From the NCBI RefSeq assembly GCF_016907655.1, contig NZ_JAFBCL010000001.1, positions 3,506,001 to 3,570,000 on the forward strand: DNA of 64,000 nt, read 5' to 3'. Under the pieces are notes generated by a model. The model had not been told where the DNA came from. It ran no database searches and saw only the letters and a list, made by a program, of their open reading frames with translations. The translations under genes were made by a program, and so were the position numbers. Positions 17,346-26,227 of the stretch are shown here, in pieces (within the stretch, counting starts at the first letter, position 1; each line of letters opens with the position of its first letter). The stretch comes from Saccharothrix algeriensis. Its GTDB lineage: Bacteria > Actinomycetota > Actinomycetes > Mycobacteriales > Pseudonocardiaceae.

Positions 17346-17361
17346 ATTGGTCTATACCAAG
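17346..17361. promoter_or_regulatory. DasR-like dre site upstream of nagK
   Basis: ATTGGTCTATACCAAG keeps the TTGGT/ACCAA symmetric core, with 12 of 16 positions matching the dre consensus. It lies 30-45 bp upstream of the nagK GTG. A minus-strand TATAGA within it could be the -10. Confidence 0.7.
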
Positions 17362-17750
17362 TGCCCGATTCCCCCACCCGGTACACCTCGGCCGACCCCG
17401 GCACGCCCGCGCCGGCGGCCCCGCCGGGTTCTGTGGACCCCAGGGCGCCCCCGCCCGTCCGGCGGTGCTCCCGCGGGGCGCGCGTGGGCGCCTTCAGGGC
17501 GAGCCCGGTGTTCCCGGCCGGCCGGGCGGGCGAATCCGGTCGTCGGTTTTCCCGCGCGCGCCGGAAACCGCCCACCGGTGATCGGGGCGGTGCGGGCGAA
17601 AAGCGCCGAGCGATTCCCACCGGGCCCGTGGGCCACCGGGGTGACCCGCGGTCCGCGGGGGATGTGCGCTGCGTGCAGCCGTGGACGGGGTGCGCGCGAG
17701 GCGGAGCGGAACGGCCCCGGCGGGCGCCGGGAATTCGACCCGGGAAAGGG
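17362..17750. other. Spacer without recognisable gene
   Basis: I see no coding signal in these 389 bp between the nagK operator and the sigma-factor stop. The only structure is a weak hairpin near 17537-17565 (CGGTTTTCC/GGAAACCG arms). Confidence 0.5.
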
Positions 17751-18329
17751 TCAGCGGGCCGCCATGATCTTCTGCAGGGCGTCCAGGGCGCGGCTCGCCG
17801 TGCTTTTCACGGTGCCCTTGGAGATGCCGGTCGCCTCGGCGATCTCGGCTTCCGACAGGTCGCCGTAATAGCGCAGCACGAGCACCTCGCGCTGCCGGGG
17901 CGGCAGCTGGGACAGCGCCGCCACGACCGCCTGGTGCTCGGCCGTCAGCATGGCCAGGCTCTCCGCCGAACGGGCGTTCGCCACGTGCGGCGGGGTGTAG
18001 TCGCGGGCGGTCTTGCGGCGGCGCAGGACGCTGCGCGAGCCGTTGACCACCGCCGTGCGCAGGTAGCCGACGGCCGCCTGGGCGTCCCGCAGGTTGGACC
18101 AGTTGCGGTGCAGGCCGGTGAAAGCCTCCTGGACCACGTCCTCCGCGGTGGCCGGTTCGTCGACCAGGAGCAGGGCCAACCGGACCAGCCGCATCCGGTG
18201 CTGGCGGTAGAGGTCCTCCAGGGTGAGCGGACCGGTGGGGGGCGGGGCCGCGCCGTCCTGGATCCGCAGGTTCGTCAGCGTGTCCTGGACACGTGCGATG
18301 CCGCCGCTGTTGCGCTCCGAGCCGACCAC
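17751..18329 (-). CDS. SigE-type ECF RNA polymerase sigma factor
   Basis: The 192-residue protein has a short N-terminal extension, sigma region 2 (LEDLYRQHRMRLVRLALLLV, then EDVVQEAFTGLHRNW) and region 4 with LPPRQREVLVLRYYGDLSEA and the helix-turn-helix TGISKGTVKSTASRAL. GTG 18329 is preceded by TACGGT at 7 nt, indicating a leaderless message. No anti-sigma gene is adjacent. It diverges from the YciI-like gene. The regulon is unknown. Confidence 0.9.
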   Translation of the reverse strand: MVGSERNSGGIARVQDTLTNLRIQDGAAPPPTGPLTLEDLYRQHRMRLVRLALLLVDEPATAEDVVQEAFTGLHRNWSNLRDAQAAVGYLRTAVVNGSRSVLRRRKTARDYTPPHVANARSAESLAMLTAEHQAVVAALSQLPPRQREVLVLRYYGDLSEAEIAEATGISKGTVKSTASRALDALQKIMAAR

Positions 18330-18336
18330 GGAAAAG

Positions 18337-18342
18337 ACCGTA
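18337..18342 (-). promoter_or_regulatory. -10 box TACGGT (leaderless) of the sigma factor
   Basis: Minus-strand TACGGT, 7 nt before GTG 18329. Confidence 0.5.
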
Positions 18343-18396
18343 CCTCCTGTGCCGGTAGCTTCGGTCGTCAGCGTTGGTCTCTCGCGGAGGTGGGCT

Positions 18397-18675
18397 GTGG
18401 CCAGGTTCGTGGTCGAGTTGGAGTTCGGGGACGACCAGGAGGGGCGGCTCGCCGTCCGACCCGCGCACCGGGAGTACCTGGCGACCCTGGTCGACCGGGG
18501 GAAGCTGCTGGTGGCCGGGCCGTACGCCGACCAGACGGGCGCGGTGCTGGTCTACGAGGCCGAGGACGAGGAGGAGCTGCGCGCCCTGCTCGCCGCCGAC
18601 CCGTACACGCCCGCCGGCGTGGTGGCCGGCACCCGCGTGCACGAGTGGGAGCCGGGCCTGGGGGTCTGGCTCTAG
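18397..18675 (+). CDS. YciI-family protein
   Basis: This 92-residue protein has the dimeric alpha/beta-barrel YCII fold: VARFVVELEFGDD, the active-site-like REYLATLVDRGKLLVAGPYAD with the conserved GP, and a C-terminal VHEWEP. Family members are small enzymes of mostly unknown reaction. GTG 18397 has GGAGG 7 nt upstream. It is divergent to a sigma factor, a pairing seen in other actinobacteria, but no function follows from that. Confidence 0.8.
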   Translation: MARFVVELEFGDDQEGRLAVRPAHREYLATLVDRGKLLVAGPYADQTGAVLVYEAEDEEELRALLAADPYTPAGVVAGTRVHEWEPGLGVWL

Positions 18676-18706
18676 CGCCCGCCGGCCCGTGGTCGGCGGC
18701 GGGCGC
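18675..18706 (+). terminator. Stem-loop after the YciI gene
   Basis: Perfect 10-bp arms (18675-18684, 18697-18706) begin at the last base of the stop codon. The following 220 bp to 18928 hold nothing I recognise. Confidence 0.5.
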
Positions 18707-18928
18707 CCGGCTCGCCGCCGACCGGTCCGCGGCCTGGGGGAACCGCGGGCCGCCGACCCGGCCGGGCACGTGCCCGGCCCCGGGGCGCCGCTCGACGGCG
18801 CGCCCGACGCCCCGGCCGACGCCGGGCGCCGCCCGGCCCGCCGGGCGCCCCTCCGCCCGGCGGACACCGCGACGCGCCCGGCCGCCGGCAGGCCGCACCG
18901 CCGGGCCGGGTCGGCCGCGAGCGGCCCG

Positions 18929-19876
18929 TCACCCGGCGGTCGGCTCGCTCGCCGCGCTCAACCGGGCGACCTCCTCCGCCTTCAGCTCCAGCTCCAGGAC
19001 GGGCAGCAGGTCGGCCAGCTGCTCCACCGTCCGCGCGCTGGCGATCGGCGCGGCCACGGTCGGCTGGGCCGCGAGCCACGCCAGCGCCACGGCGGCGACG
19101 GTCGTGTCGTGCGCGGCGGCGACCTCGTCCAGCGCCGCCAGCACCCGCAGGCCGCGCTCGTCGAGGTACCCCGAGGCCGCCGAGGCGCGGGCGCTGGCCA
19201 CCTCGACCCCCGGCCGGTACTTGCCGGTCAGGAAGCCCCGCGCCAGCCCGAAGTACGGCACGGCGGACAGGCCCGCGCCCGCCACGGCCGCCGCCAGGTC
19301 CTCCTCGTAGGACCGCTCGACCAGGTTGTAGTGCGGCTGGAGCGCCACGAACGGGGCGAAGCCCTCGCGCTCGGCGATCGCCAGCGCCGAGGCCAGCCGC
19401 TCGGCGGTGAAGTTCGACGCGGCGACGTGGCGGACCTTGCCCGCCCGCACCAGCGCGTCGAACGCCGCCAGCGTCTCCTCCTGCGGCGTCGCCGGGTCGT
19501 CCTGGTGGGCGTAGTACAGGTCGATGTGGTCCACGCCCAGCCGCCGCAGCGAGGCTTCCGCGGCGGTGGCGACGGTGTCGGCGCGCAGGTTGTCCAGGCC
19601 GCCCTCGCCGAGCATCCCGACCTTCGTGGCCACGACCACCCGGTCCCGGTTGCCGCGCGCCCGCAGCCACCGGCCGATGACCGCCTCGGACTCGCCGCCG
19701 GTGTGGCCCTCGGCCCACGCCGAGTACACGTCGGCGGTGTCCACGAAGTCGCCGCCCGCCTCCGCGTACGCGTCGAGCACGGCGAACGACGCCGCCTCGT
19801 CGGCGGTCCACCCGAACACGTTGCCGCCCAGGCACAGGCGGGCCACGTCGAGGTCACTGGTTCCCAGAGTCGTCAT
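18929..19876 (-). CDS. Aldo/keto reductase
   Basis: This 315-residue NADPH-dependent AKR with a TIM barrel shows the catalytic tetrad region: DTADVYSAW (Asp and Tyr), VVVATKVG (Lys) and IDLYYAHQDD (His). IASARTVEQL near the C-terminus is the cofactor-binding segment. It belongs to the broad general-stress/oxidoreductase AKR group; the substrate is not predictable. It is divergent from the LLM oxidoreductase, 111 bp apart. Confidence 0.9.
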   Translation of the reverse strand: MTTLGTSDLDVARLCLGGNVFGWTADEAASFAVLDAYAEAGGDFVDTADVYSAWAEGHTGGESEAVIGRWLRARGNRDRVVVATKVGMLGEGGLDNLRADTVATAAEASLRRLGVDHIDLYYAHQDDPATPQEETLAAFDALVRAGKVRHVAASNFTAERLASALAIAEREGFAPFVALQPHYNLVERSYEEDLAAAVAGAGLSAVPYFGLARGFLTGKYRPGVEVASARASAASGYLDERGLRVLAALDEVAAAHDTTVAAVALAWLAAQPTVAAPIASARTVEQLADLLPVLELELKAEEVARLSAASEPTAG

Positions 19877-19987
19877 GGTGTGGACTCAACCGCACGGGGC
19901 GCGACCGCGCCGAACGTCACAGCCAGGACTAAAACGGTGGGGAGTTCCGGTTGCCCCGGACGACCCCCCCGACCGAGAGGAGTCGAG

Positions 19988-20815
19988 ATGACGGTGGAGC
20001 TGGGCAGGTTCGGCGTGTGGGCGCTCGCGACCCGCTACGACGGGCGTGCGGAGGCCGCGGCCGGGCTGGAGGAGCTCGGGTTCGGCACGCTGTGGCTGGG
20101 CGGCGCGCCCGACGGCGGTGTCCTGGGGCTGGTGGCCGAACTGCTCGACGCCACCGACCGGCTCATCGTCGCGACCGGCATCCTCAACGTCTGGACCACG
20201 CCCTCGGCGCAGGTCAACGCGGGCTACCGGGAGCTGGCGCAGACCGACCGGTTCCTGGTCGGCGTCGGGGCCGGCCACCGGGAGAGCGTGGGTGAGGCTT
20301 ACCACAGCCCGTACCAGAAGCTGGTGCACTACCTGGACGAGCTGGACGTCCCGCGCGACCGCCTGGCCCTGGCCGCCCTCGGCCCGCGCGTGCTGCGGCT
20401 GGCCGCCGCGCGCACCAGCGTCGTGCACCCCTACCTGGTGACGCCCGAGTACACCGCGCGGGCCCGCGAGACCATCGGCTCGGGCCCGCTGCTCGCGCCC
20501 GAGCAGCACGTCGTGCTGGAGGAGGACCCGGCCGCGGCGCGGGCCGTCGGCCGCGAGAACCTCGCCTACTACCTCGGGCTGGAGAACTACGCCAGGAACT
20601 GGCTGCGCAGCGGCTTCACCGAGGACGACCTGCGCGACGGCGGCAGCGACCGGCTGGTGGACGCGCTGGTGGCGTGGGGGTCGGTGGACCGGGTCGCGCG
20701 CCGGCTGCGCGAGCACCACGAGGCCGGGGCCGACCACGTGTCCGTGCAGCTGCTGGGCGAGCAGCAGGACACCTCGCCGCGGTTCCGCGAGCTGGCCGCC
20801 GCGCTGGCCGAGTAG
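19988..20815 (+). CDS. LLM-class F420-dependent oxidoreductase
   Basis: The 275-residue luciferase-like TIM-barrel protein has ELGRFGVWA at the start, LEELGFGTLWLGG, ATGILNVW and FLVGVGAGHRE. This is the pattern of the F420-dependent TIGR03620-type family of actinobacteria. It probably reduces or oxidises an unknown metabolite using F420. A GAGAGGAG ribosome binding site precedes the ATG. Confidence 0.87.
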   Translation: MTVELGRFGVWALATRYDGRAEAAAGLEELGFGTLWLGGAPDGGVLGLVAELLDATDRLIVATGILNVWTTPSAQVNAGYRELAQTDRFLVGVGAGHRESVGEAYHSPYQKLVHYLDELDVPRDRLALAALGPRVLRLAAARTSVVHPYLVTPEYTARARETIGSGPLLAPEQHVVLEEDPAAARAVGRENLAYYLGLENYARNWLRSGFTEDDLRDGGSDRLVDALVAWGSVDRVARRLREHHEAGADHVSVQLLGEQQDTSPRFRELAAALAE

Positions 20816-20816
20816 G

Positions 20817-20853
20817 GGCGGTGGCGCGGGGGCGGGCGACCGCCCCCACCGCC
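20817..20853. terminator. Bidirectional stem-loop between convergent genes
   Basis: GGGGGCGG (20828-20835) pairs with CCGCCCCC (20840-20847) around GCGA. GGCGGT and ACCGCC extend the stem with a 5-nt bulge. It sits between the stops of the LLM gene and the DUF427 gene. Confidence 0.65.
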
Positions 20854-20859
20854 GGTCGG

Positions 20860-21144
20860 TCAGTCGGAGACCTCGACACCCCGCCAGAACGCGACGCGCC
20901 CCTTGATGTCGGCCGCCGCCTCCTTGGGTTCCGCGTAGTACCACGCGGCGTCGGCGTTCTCCTCGCCGTTCACCCGGAGCGTGTAGTAGTTCGCCGTGCC
21001 CTTCCACGGGCACACCGTCGTGGTGTCGGAAGGCCGCAGGTACCCGGCGTGCACCGACTCCAGGGGGAAGTAGTGGTTCCCCTCCACCAGCTCGGTCTGG
21101 TCGCTCTCGGCGATGATCTCGCCGTTCCACCGTGCGATCGCCAT
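20860..21144 (-). CDS. DUF427 domain protein
   Basis: This 94-residue protein has the DUF427 signature: AIARWNGEIIAES, NHYFPLESV, the TTVCPWKGTANYYTLRV core, and AAWYYAEPKEAA. The fold is a small beta-tent; the function is unproven. CATAGT lies 6 nt before the ATG, so it may be leaderless. It diverges from fba. Confidence 0.88.
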   Translation of the reverse strand: MAIARWNGEIIAESDQTELVEGNHYFPLESVHAGYLRPSDTTTVCPWKGTANYYTLRVNGEENADAAWYYAEPKEAAADIKGRVAFWRGVEVSD

Positions 21145-21190
21145 GGCACCACTATGCCGGTGATCGACTTCTCTTGCCGGGCGGTGCCCG

Positions 21191-21196
21191 TAGGAT
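21191..21196 (+). promoter_or_regulatory. -10 box TAGGAT of fba
   Basis: TAGGAT lies 41 nt before the fba ATG, with a GAGGAGG ribosome binding site in between (leadered message). Confidence 0.5.
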
Positions 21197-21237
21197 GCTG
21201 CCGACACCGCGTTCCGGGCACCCGAGGAGGACCACCG

Positions 21238-22272
<1,035 letters not shown>

Positions 22273-22289
22273 CCCCGGTCGCGTTGCGC

Positions 22290-22323
22290 GACGGCCCCCC
22301 TCCGCGTCCGGAGGGGGGCCGTC
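22290..22323 (+). terminator. Intrinsic-type terminator after fba
   Basis: Perfect 14-bp stem (22290-22303, 22310-22323) with a 6-nt loop, 17 bp after the fba stop. It also lies just downstream of the converging membrane gene. Confidence 0.75.
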
Positions 22324-22344
22324 GTCGTACCGGGGCGGTCGGGC

Positions 22345-23481
22345 TCAGAGCGGGGCCGTGCCCGCCCACGGGAACCGCCCGGCCACCGGCCACCGGCGCC
22401 GCGCCACCGCGTCCCCGACCGCCCACAGCGCGGCCAGCAGGGCGAACGCCACCGCCGCGGAGGGGAAGTCGATCGGCGGGGCCGCGTCCAGCGCCTGCTG
22501 CGCCCAGATGCCCCCGTAGCCCAACCCGGTGACCGCCGCCGCGCCCAGCACCGCCGCGACCGGCGCGGGCACCCGGCCCAGGTGCGCCACGTCCACCGCC
22601 AGGCCGACCAGCACCAGGAACACCGGCACCGCCGACAGCGGGAAGTCCGCGCCCGCCAGCAGCGGCCAGATCAGGCAGCGGTAGGCCACGTACCCGGCCG
22701 CCACCGCCGTCGCCGACCACCGCCCGCCGATCGTCCGCCGCGCCACGACCAGCACCAGCGCCGCCACCACCAGCCCCCACACCGGGTAGACCCAGTCGGG
22801 GATCGGCAGCGAGAACCGCACCATCGACTCGCGGTCCACCGGCCGCCCGATCTGGTCGGCCGCGAACTGCAGCAGGATCGGCTCCGCGTACGGGTCCCCC
22901 CGGTCCCACGACGCGATCTCCAGCACGCCGTACTCCTGGTGCTGGTTGGGGAACCAGGCGTTCTCCAGGAAGAAGAACCACAGCGCCGCCAGCCCCGGCA
23001 GCCGCCACCGCGACGCCGGGAACAGCCGCAGCCACCCGCGCAGCGCGCCCGCGAGCATGATCGCCGTGCCCAGGTACAGCAGGGCGTGCGACCCGCTCCA
23101 CGAGGTGATGTCCAGGCCGTTCACCCGGTGGTTGATCAGGTCGATCGGCAGCGCCACCAGGAACACCCCGGTGCCCCACTGCATCAGCCGCAGCGCGCGG
23201 CGGTCCGCGCCGTACCCGGTGTAGGTGTGGAACAGGGTGAGGCCGACCACGACCACCGTGCCGACGGTGTTGATCAGGTGCGGCGGCGCCAGCTCGTCGC
23301 GCAGCCACTTGAAGTGCCACGCGACGTCCCACGACGACCCGAGCAGCTTCAGCAGCAGGCCCAGCAGCCACAGCCGGTACAGGCCCGAGACCAGCTCGGG
23401 CGGCGTCGCCCGCCCCGGCTCGCCCCGCTCCCAGTACCGGTCGCGCCACCGCGCGACGCGCTCGCCAACCCCCGTCTTCAC
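22345..23481 (-). CDS. Polytopic membrane protein of unknown function
   Basis: This 378-residue protein has about nine membrane helices from residue 34 onward, after a charged N-terminal 30 residues. Conserved-looking polar spots are SSWDVAWHFKW, NHRVNG, WSGSHALLYLG and FLENAWFPNQHQEYG. I do not recognise a family. It lies between fba and the DUF3151 gene and points against them, so it is probably a later insertion in the conserved block. The start is GTG 23481. Confidence 0.7.
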   Translation of the reverse strand: MKTGVGERVARWRDRYWERGEPGRATPPELVSGLYRLWLLGLLLKLLGSSWDVAWHFKWLRDELAPPHLINTVGTVVVVGLTLFHTYTGYGADRRALRLMQWGTGVFLVALPIDLINHRVNGLDITSWSGSHALLYLGTAIMLAGALRGWLRLFPASRWRLPGLAALWFFFLENAWFPNQHQEYGVLEIASWDRGDPYAEPILLQFAADQIGRPVDRESMVRFSLPIPDWVYPVWGLVVAALVLVVARRTIGGRWSATAVAAGYVAYRCLIWPLLAGADFPLSAVPVFLVLVGLAVDVAHLGRVPAPVAAVLGAAAVTGLGYGGIWAQQALDAAPPIDFPSAAVAFALLAALWAVGDAVARRRWPVAGRFPWAGTAPL

Positions 23482-23681
23482 CCGCCCATGATGCGTCCCG
23501 GGCCGACGGCCCGGAAGGGTGCCCAGCCCTGGTCTTCCCCCGGAAAACCCCTAGGGGGAAGTGGTGACCGGGGAAAACGGCGCGGTGTCGACGCGAAAGG
23601 GTGACCAACGTTGCTCCACCGGGCGCAGCGCGGCAAGGTGCGGGCCGGAGAGTCCGCCGAGGCACCGAGGAGCGCAGCAGC

Positions 23682-23768
23682 ATGGGCAAGAAGGTCGTCG
23701 CGGGGCTCGTCGTGTCCGTGCTGCTCCTGGCACTGGTCGCAGCCGCCGCCCGCGCCTTCCTATCCTGA
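23682..23768 (+). CDS. Possible 28-residue membrane peptide
   Basis: A short reading frame starts at ATG 23682 (MGKKVVAGLVVSVLLLAL, then an Ala-rich end) and has a GAGGAG site about 9 nt upstream. It would give one membrane helix with a basic N-terminus. Its TGA overlaps the -10 box of the next gene. Codon evidence is too short to be firm. Confidence 0.35.
   Translation: MGKKVVAGLVVSVLLLALVAAAARAFLS
23761..23766 (+). promoter_or_regulatory. -10 box TATCCT (leaderless) of DUF3151 gene
   Basis: TATCCT, 6 nt before ATG 23773. Confidence 0.55.
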
Positions 23769-23772
23769 GCAC

Positions 23773-24180
23773 ATGGAGAACCTGCTCGGTCCCGACCCGA
23801 CGCTGCTGCCCGACCGGCCGGAGGCGCAGTCCGCCGCCGAGGCCGGCACCGACCCGGCGAAGATCGTCCGCGCCTACCCCGACTTCAGCGAAGCCTGGGC
23901 GCTGCTCGCCGAACGCGCGCTGCAGACCGGCGACCCGGTCGCCGCCTACGCCTACGCCCGCACCGGCTACCACCGCGGCCTCGACCAGCTCCGCCGCGCC
24001 GGCTGGAAGGGCTTCGGCCCCGTCCCGTGGTCCCACCGCCCCAACCAGGGCTTCCTGCGCGCGCTCGCCGCGCTGGCGCGCGCCGCCGACGGGATCGGCG
24101 AGGCCGACGAGCACGAGCGCTGCCGCAAGTTCCTCGCCGACAGCGACCCCGCCGCCCCCGCCGCGCTCGGCCTGGGCTGA
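23773..24180 (+). CDS. DUF3151 family protein
   Basis: This 135-residue cytosolic protein has the DUF3151 layout: MENLLGPDPTLLP at the start, YPDFSEAWALLAE, YAYARTGYHRGLDQLRR and GWKGFGPVPWSH. Helices suggest a TPR-like fold. The family is actinobacterial and sits near fba and purA in mycobacteria as well (Rv0360c position). The function is unknown. It is followed after 3 bp by the FUSC gene. Confidence 0.85.
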   Translation: MENLLGPDPTLLPDRPEAQSAAEAGTDPAKIVRAYPDFSEAWALLAERALQTGDPVAAYAYARTGYHRGLDQLRRAGWKGFGPVPWSHRPNQGFLRALAALARAADGIGEADEHERCRKFLADSDPAAPAALGLG

Positions 24181-24183
24181 TCC

Positions 24184-25281
24184 GTGGGGGCCGTGCGCGA
24201 CGAGCTGGTGCGCAGGCTGAAGCGGTGGCGCAGCACGGCCCTGCCGATCGGCCAGGCCGCGCTCGCCGCCGGCCTGTCCTGGCTCGTCGCGACCGCCGTC
24301 GTCGGCCACACCCGCCCGTTCTTCGCGCCCATCGCCGCCGTGGTGTGCCTGGGCGTGTCGCTCGGGCAGCGGCTGCGGCGGGTGGTCGAACTGGTCGTCG
24401 GCGTGGCCGTCGGCGTCGGCGTCGGCGACGTGCTCATCTCGGTGATCGGCTCCGGCACCTGGCAGATCGCGCTGGTCGTGGCCCTGGCCATGTCCACCGC
24501 GGTGCTGCTGGACGGCGGCGCCGTCATCGCCCTGCAGTCCGGCTCCTCGGCCGTGCTCGTCGCCACCCTGCTGCCGCCCAGCGCGGGCGGCGGCCTCGAC
24601 CGCATGGTCGACGCCCTGGTCGGGGGGCTGGTGGGGCTCGCGGTGACGGCGCTGCTGCCGGCGAACCCGCTGACCGTGGCGCACCGGCAGGCCAAGGTCG
24701 TGTTCGGCGAGCTGACCACCGCGCTGCGCGGCGTGGCCAAGGCGGTGGAGGAGCACGACGCCGTGCGGGCCGCCGGGGTGCTCGCGCGGCTGCGCGACAG
24801 CCAGGAGGCGATGGACGAGTTCCGCAACGCGCTGCAGACCGGCGGCGAGATCGCCACCATCGCCCCGATCCGCTGGCGGCGGCGCAACGAGCTGGGGCGC
24901 TACCGGGCGACCGCCGCGCCGGTGGACTACGCGCTGCGCAACATGCGGGTGCTCGCGCGGCGGGCGCTGTCCGCGCTGCACGACGGCGAGCAGCTGCCCG
25001 ACGTCCTGCCCGAGGTGCTGCGGCAGTACTCCGACGCGGTGGACCTGCTGCGCACCGAACTGGCCCGCGGCGAAGACCCCGACCAGGCCCGCGCGGCAGT
25101 CCGCGACGCCGTCCGCGCGGCCACCGCGCACCGGCTGGGAGGGGAGGGCCTGTCCCCCAAGGTGGTGCTGGCCCAGGTGCGGTCGGTGGCCGTGGACCTG
25201 CTCCAGGCCACCGGCCTGACCCGAGCGGAGGCGGCAAGCGCCCTGCCGCCCCTGATGCACAAGGGCGACTCCACCCCCTGA
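24184..25281 (+). CDS. FUSC-family aromatic acid exporter-like membrane protein
   Basis: This 365-residue protein has a block of about six N-terminal membrane helices (residues 20-160), with ALAAGLSWLVATAVVGHTRPFFAPIAAV as the FUSC-like start, then a long cytoplasmic helical domain. The ArAE/FUSC group contains aromatic carboxylic acid efflux proteins and many uncharacterised ones. The GTG at 24184 follows the DUF3151 stop by 3 bp, so they are probably cotranscribed. Confidence 0.8.
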   Translation: MGAVRDELVRRLKRWRSTALPIGQAALAAGLSWLVATAVVGHTRPFFAPIAAVVCLGVSLGQRLRRVVELVVGVAVGVGVGDVLISVIGSGTWQIALVVALAMSTAVLLDGGAVIALQSGSSAVLVATLLPPSAGGGLDRMVDALVGGLVGLAVTALLPANPLTVAHRQAKVVFGELTTALRGVAKAVEEHDAVRAAGVLARLRDSQEAMDEFRNALQTGGEIATIAPIRWRRRNELGRYRATAAPVDYALRNMRVLARRALSALHDGEQLPDVLPEVLRQYSDAVDLLRTELARGEDPDQARAAVRDAVRAATAHRLGGEGLSPKVVLAQVRSVAVDLLQATGLTRAEAASALPPLMHKGDSTP

Positions 25282-25532
25282 CCCTCTCCCGCCGGCTTCC
25301 CTTCTGTTGGGTTTCTCTCCGACCGGGCAGCCTTGCGGCGGGCAACACGTCCGGGTGAAAGCAAGCCAATCCTGTACGAAAACACCGTCACCAACACTCG
25401 GTGAGATATCGAACCCGCGCGAACCACCCACCCGCCATGCCGAAAACACCGGCACCCCCACCCACAAGAACAACTTGCCCCCACCACTCCCTCCCCCACC
25501 ACCTACCGACCTACCGCCCTCTGTCAACAGAC

Positions 25533-25568
25533 CGCCCGCCGAACGACTGCCGCCCGCCGAACGACTGC
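25533..25568. repeat. 18-bp perfect tandem duplication
   Basis: CGCCCGCCGAACGACTGC occurs twice without a gap (25533-25550, 25551-25568), inside a 697-bp convergent spacer that carries no convincing gene. Confidence 0.9.
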
Positions 25569-25592
25569 CGCCGACAGCCACCAACCGCCACC

Positions 25593-25628
25593 GATGGCCG
25601 CCCGATGGCCGGCCATCGGGCGGCCATC
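25593..25628. repeat. Perfect 36-bp palindrome without loop
   Basis: The two 18-bp halves (25593-25610, 25611-25628) are exact reverse complements, centred on GGCC|GGCC. It lies in the same convergent spacer as the 30-bp repeat array. Confidence 0.95.
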
Positions 25629-25670
25629 AACTCGGTGACCGCCGGCCGGCAAACCGCCGAGACGATCCCG

Positions 25671-25932
25671 ACCGCGGGAAAGACCCCGCTGGAAAGCCCG
25701 ACCGCAGGACAGGCGCCGCTGGAAGCCAGACCCGCAGGACAGGTACCGCTGGATGGACAGGTGACGGGACGGGTGCCGCTGCAAGGACAGACCACGGGAC
25801 GGGTGCCGCTGCAGGACAAGTGCCGCTGGAAGGGCGGACCACAGGCGGAACCAGCCCTCGCTGGGTCGCTGGATCACTGGGACAGGCTGCCGCTGTGCCG
25901 CTATCACTGGGACAGGCAGCCGCTGCTGCCGC
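25671..25932. repeat. Degenerate 30-bp tandem repeat array
   Basis: Units at 25681, 25711, 25741 and 25771 share a core near GGACAGGTGCCGCTGGA, with a partial unit at 25801. After a degenerate stretch two further 30-bp units (25873, 25903) carry the same GGGACAGG-TGCCGCTG core. The spacer 25282-25978 holds this array, the palindrome at 25593 and the 18-bp duplication; I see no gene. Confidence 0.85.
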
Positions 25933-25978
25933 TGAAGGTGGGCCACCGGAACGGGCCTTGCCGGTGGTCGGGGTGGTG

Positions 25979-26227
25979 CTAGCCCGTCGGGCGGTGGAGT
26001 ACGCCGAGGAGCACTTGGTGCACCGCGGCGTGGTCGCGGGGGTCTGCGACTCGGCAGGCGGCGCCGGTGACGGCGTACCACTCGTCCGCGCCCTCGTAGC
26101 GCACCTTCGCCCGCAGCACGCCGTCGGCCAGCGTGGTGCGCAGTTCCAGGTCGCCGGTCACGACGCCGACCTCGTCGGTCATCACGCCACCCGGTCCGGC
26201 TACGAGGGGGGACGAGTAGTCGGCCAT
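25979..26227 (-). CDS. Small hypothetical protein coupled to the HNH nuclease
   Basis: This 82-residue protein starts MADYSSPLVAGPGGV and has alternating hydrophobic strands (LELRTTLADGVLRAKVRYEG, WYAVTGAACRV) then a C-terminal helix rich in His. It has no signal peptide. Its ATG overlaps the nuclease stop by one base (TGATG), so the two are co-translated. I do not recognise a family; a regulatory or protective partner is only a guess. Confidence 0.6.
   Translation of the reverse strand: MADYSSPLVAGPGGVMTDEVGVVTGDLELRTTLADGVLRAKVRYEGADEWYAVTGAACRVADPRDHAAVHQVLLGVLHRPTG

Noticed and set aside
25671..25932. CRISPR-like array
   Set aside because: Units are contiguous and degenerate with no spacers of constant length, and no cas genes are nearby. 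The same holds for 4472, 8831, 51896 and 55417.
25401..25982. Plus-strand frame through the 30-bp array, and minus-strand frames 25511-26081
   Set aside because: No ribosome binding site, no actinobacterial third-position GC bias, repeat-driven composition and no recognisable domain.
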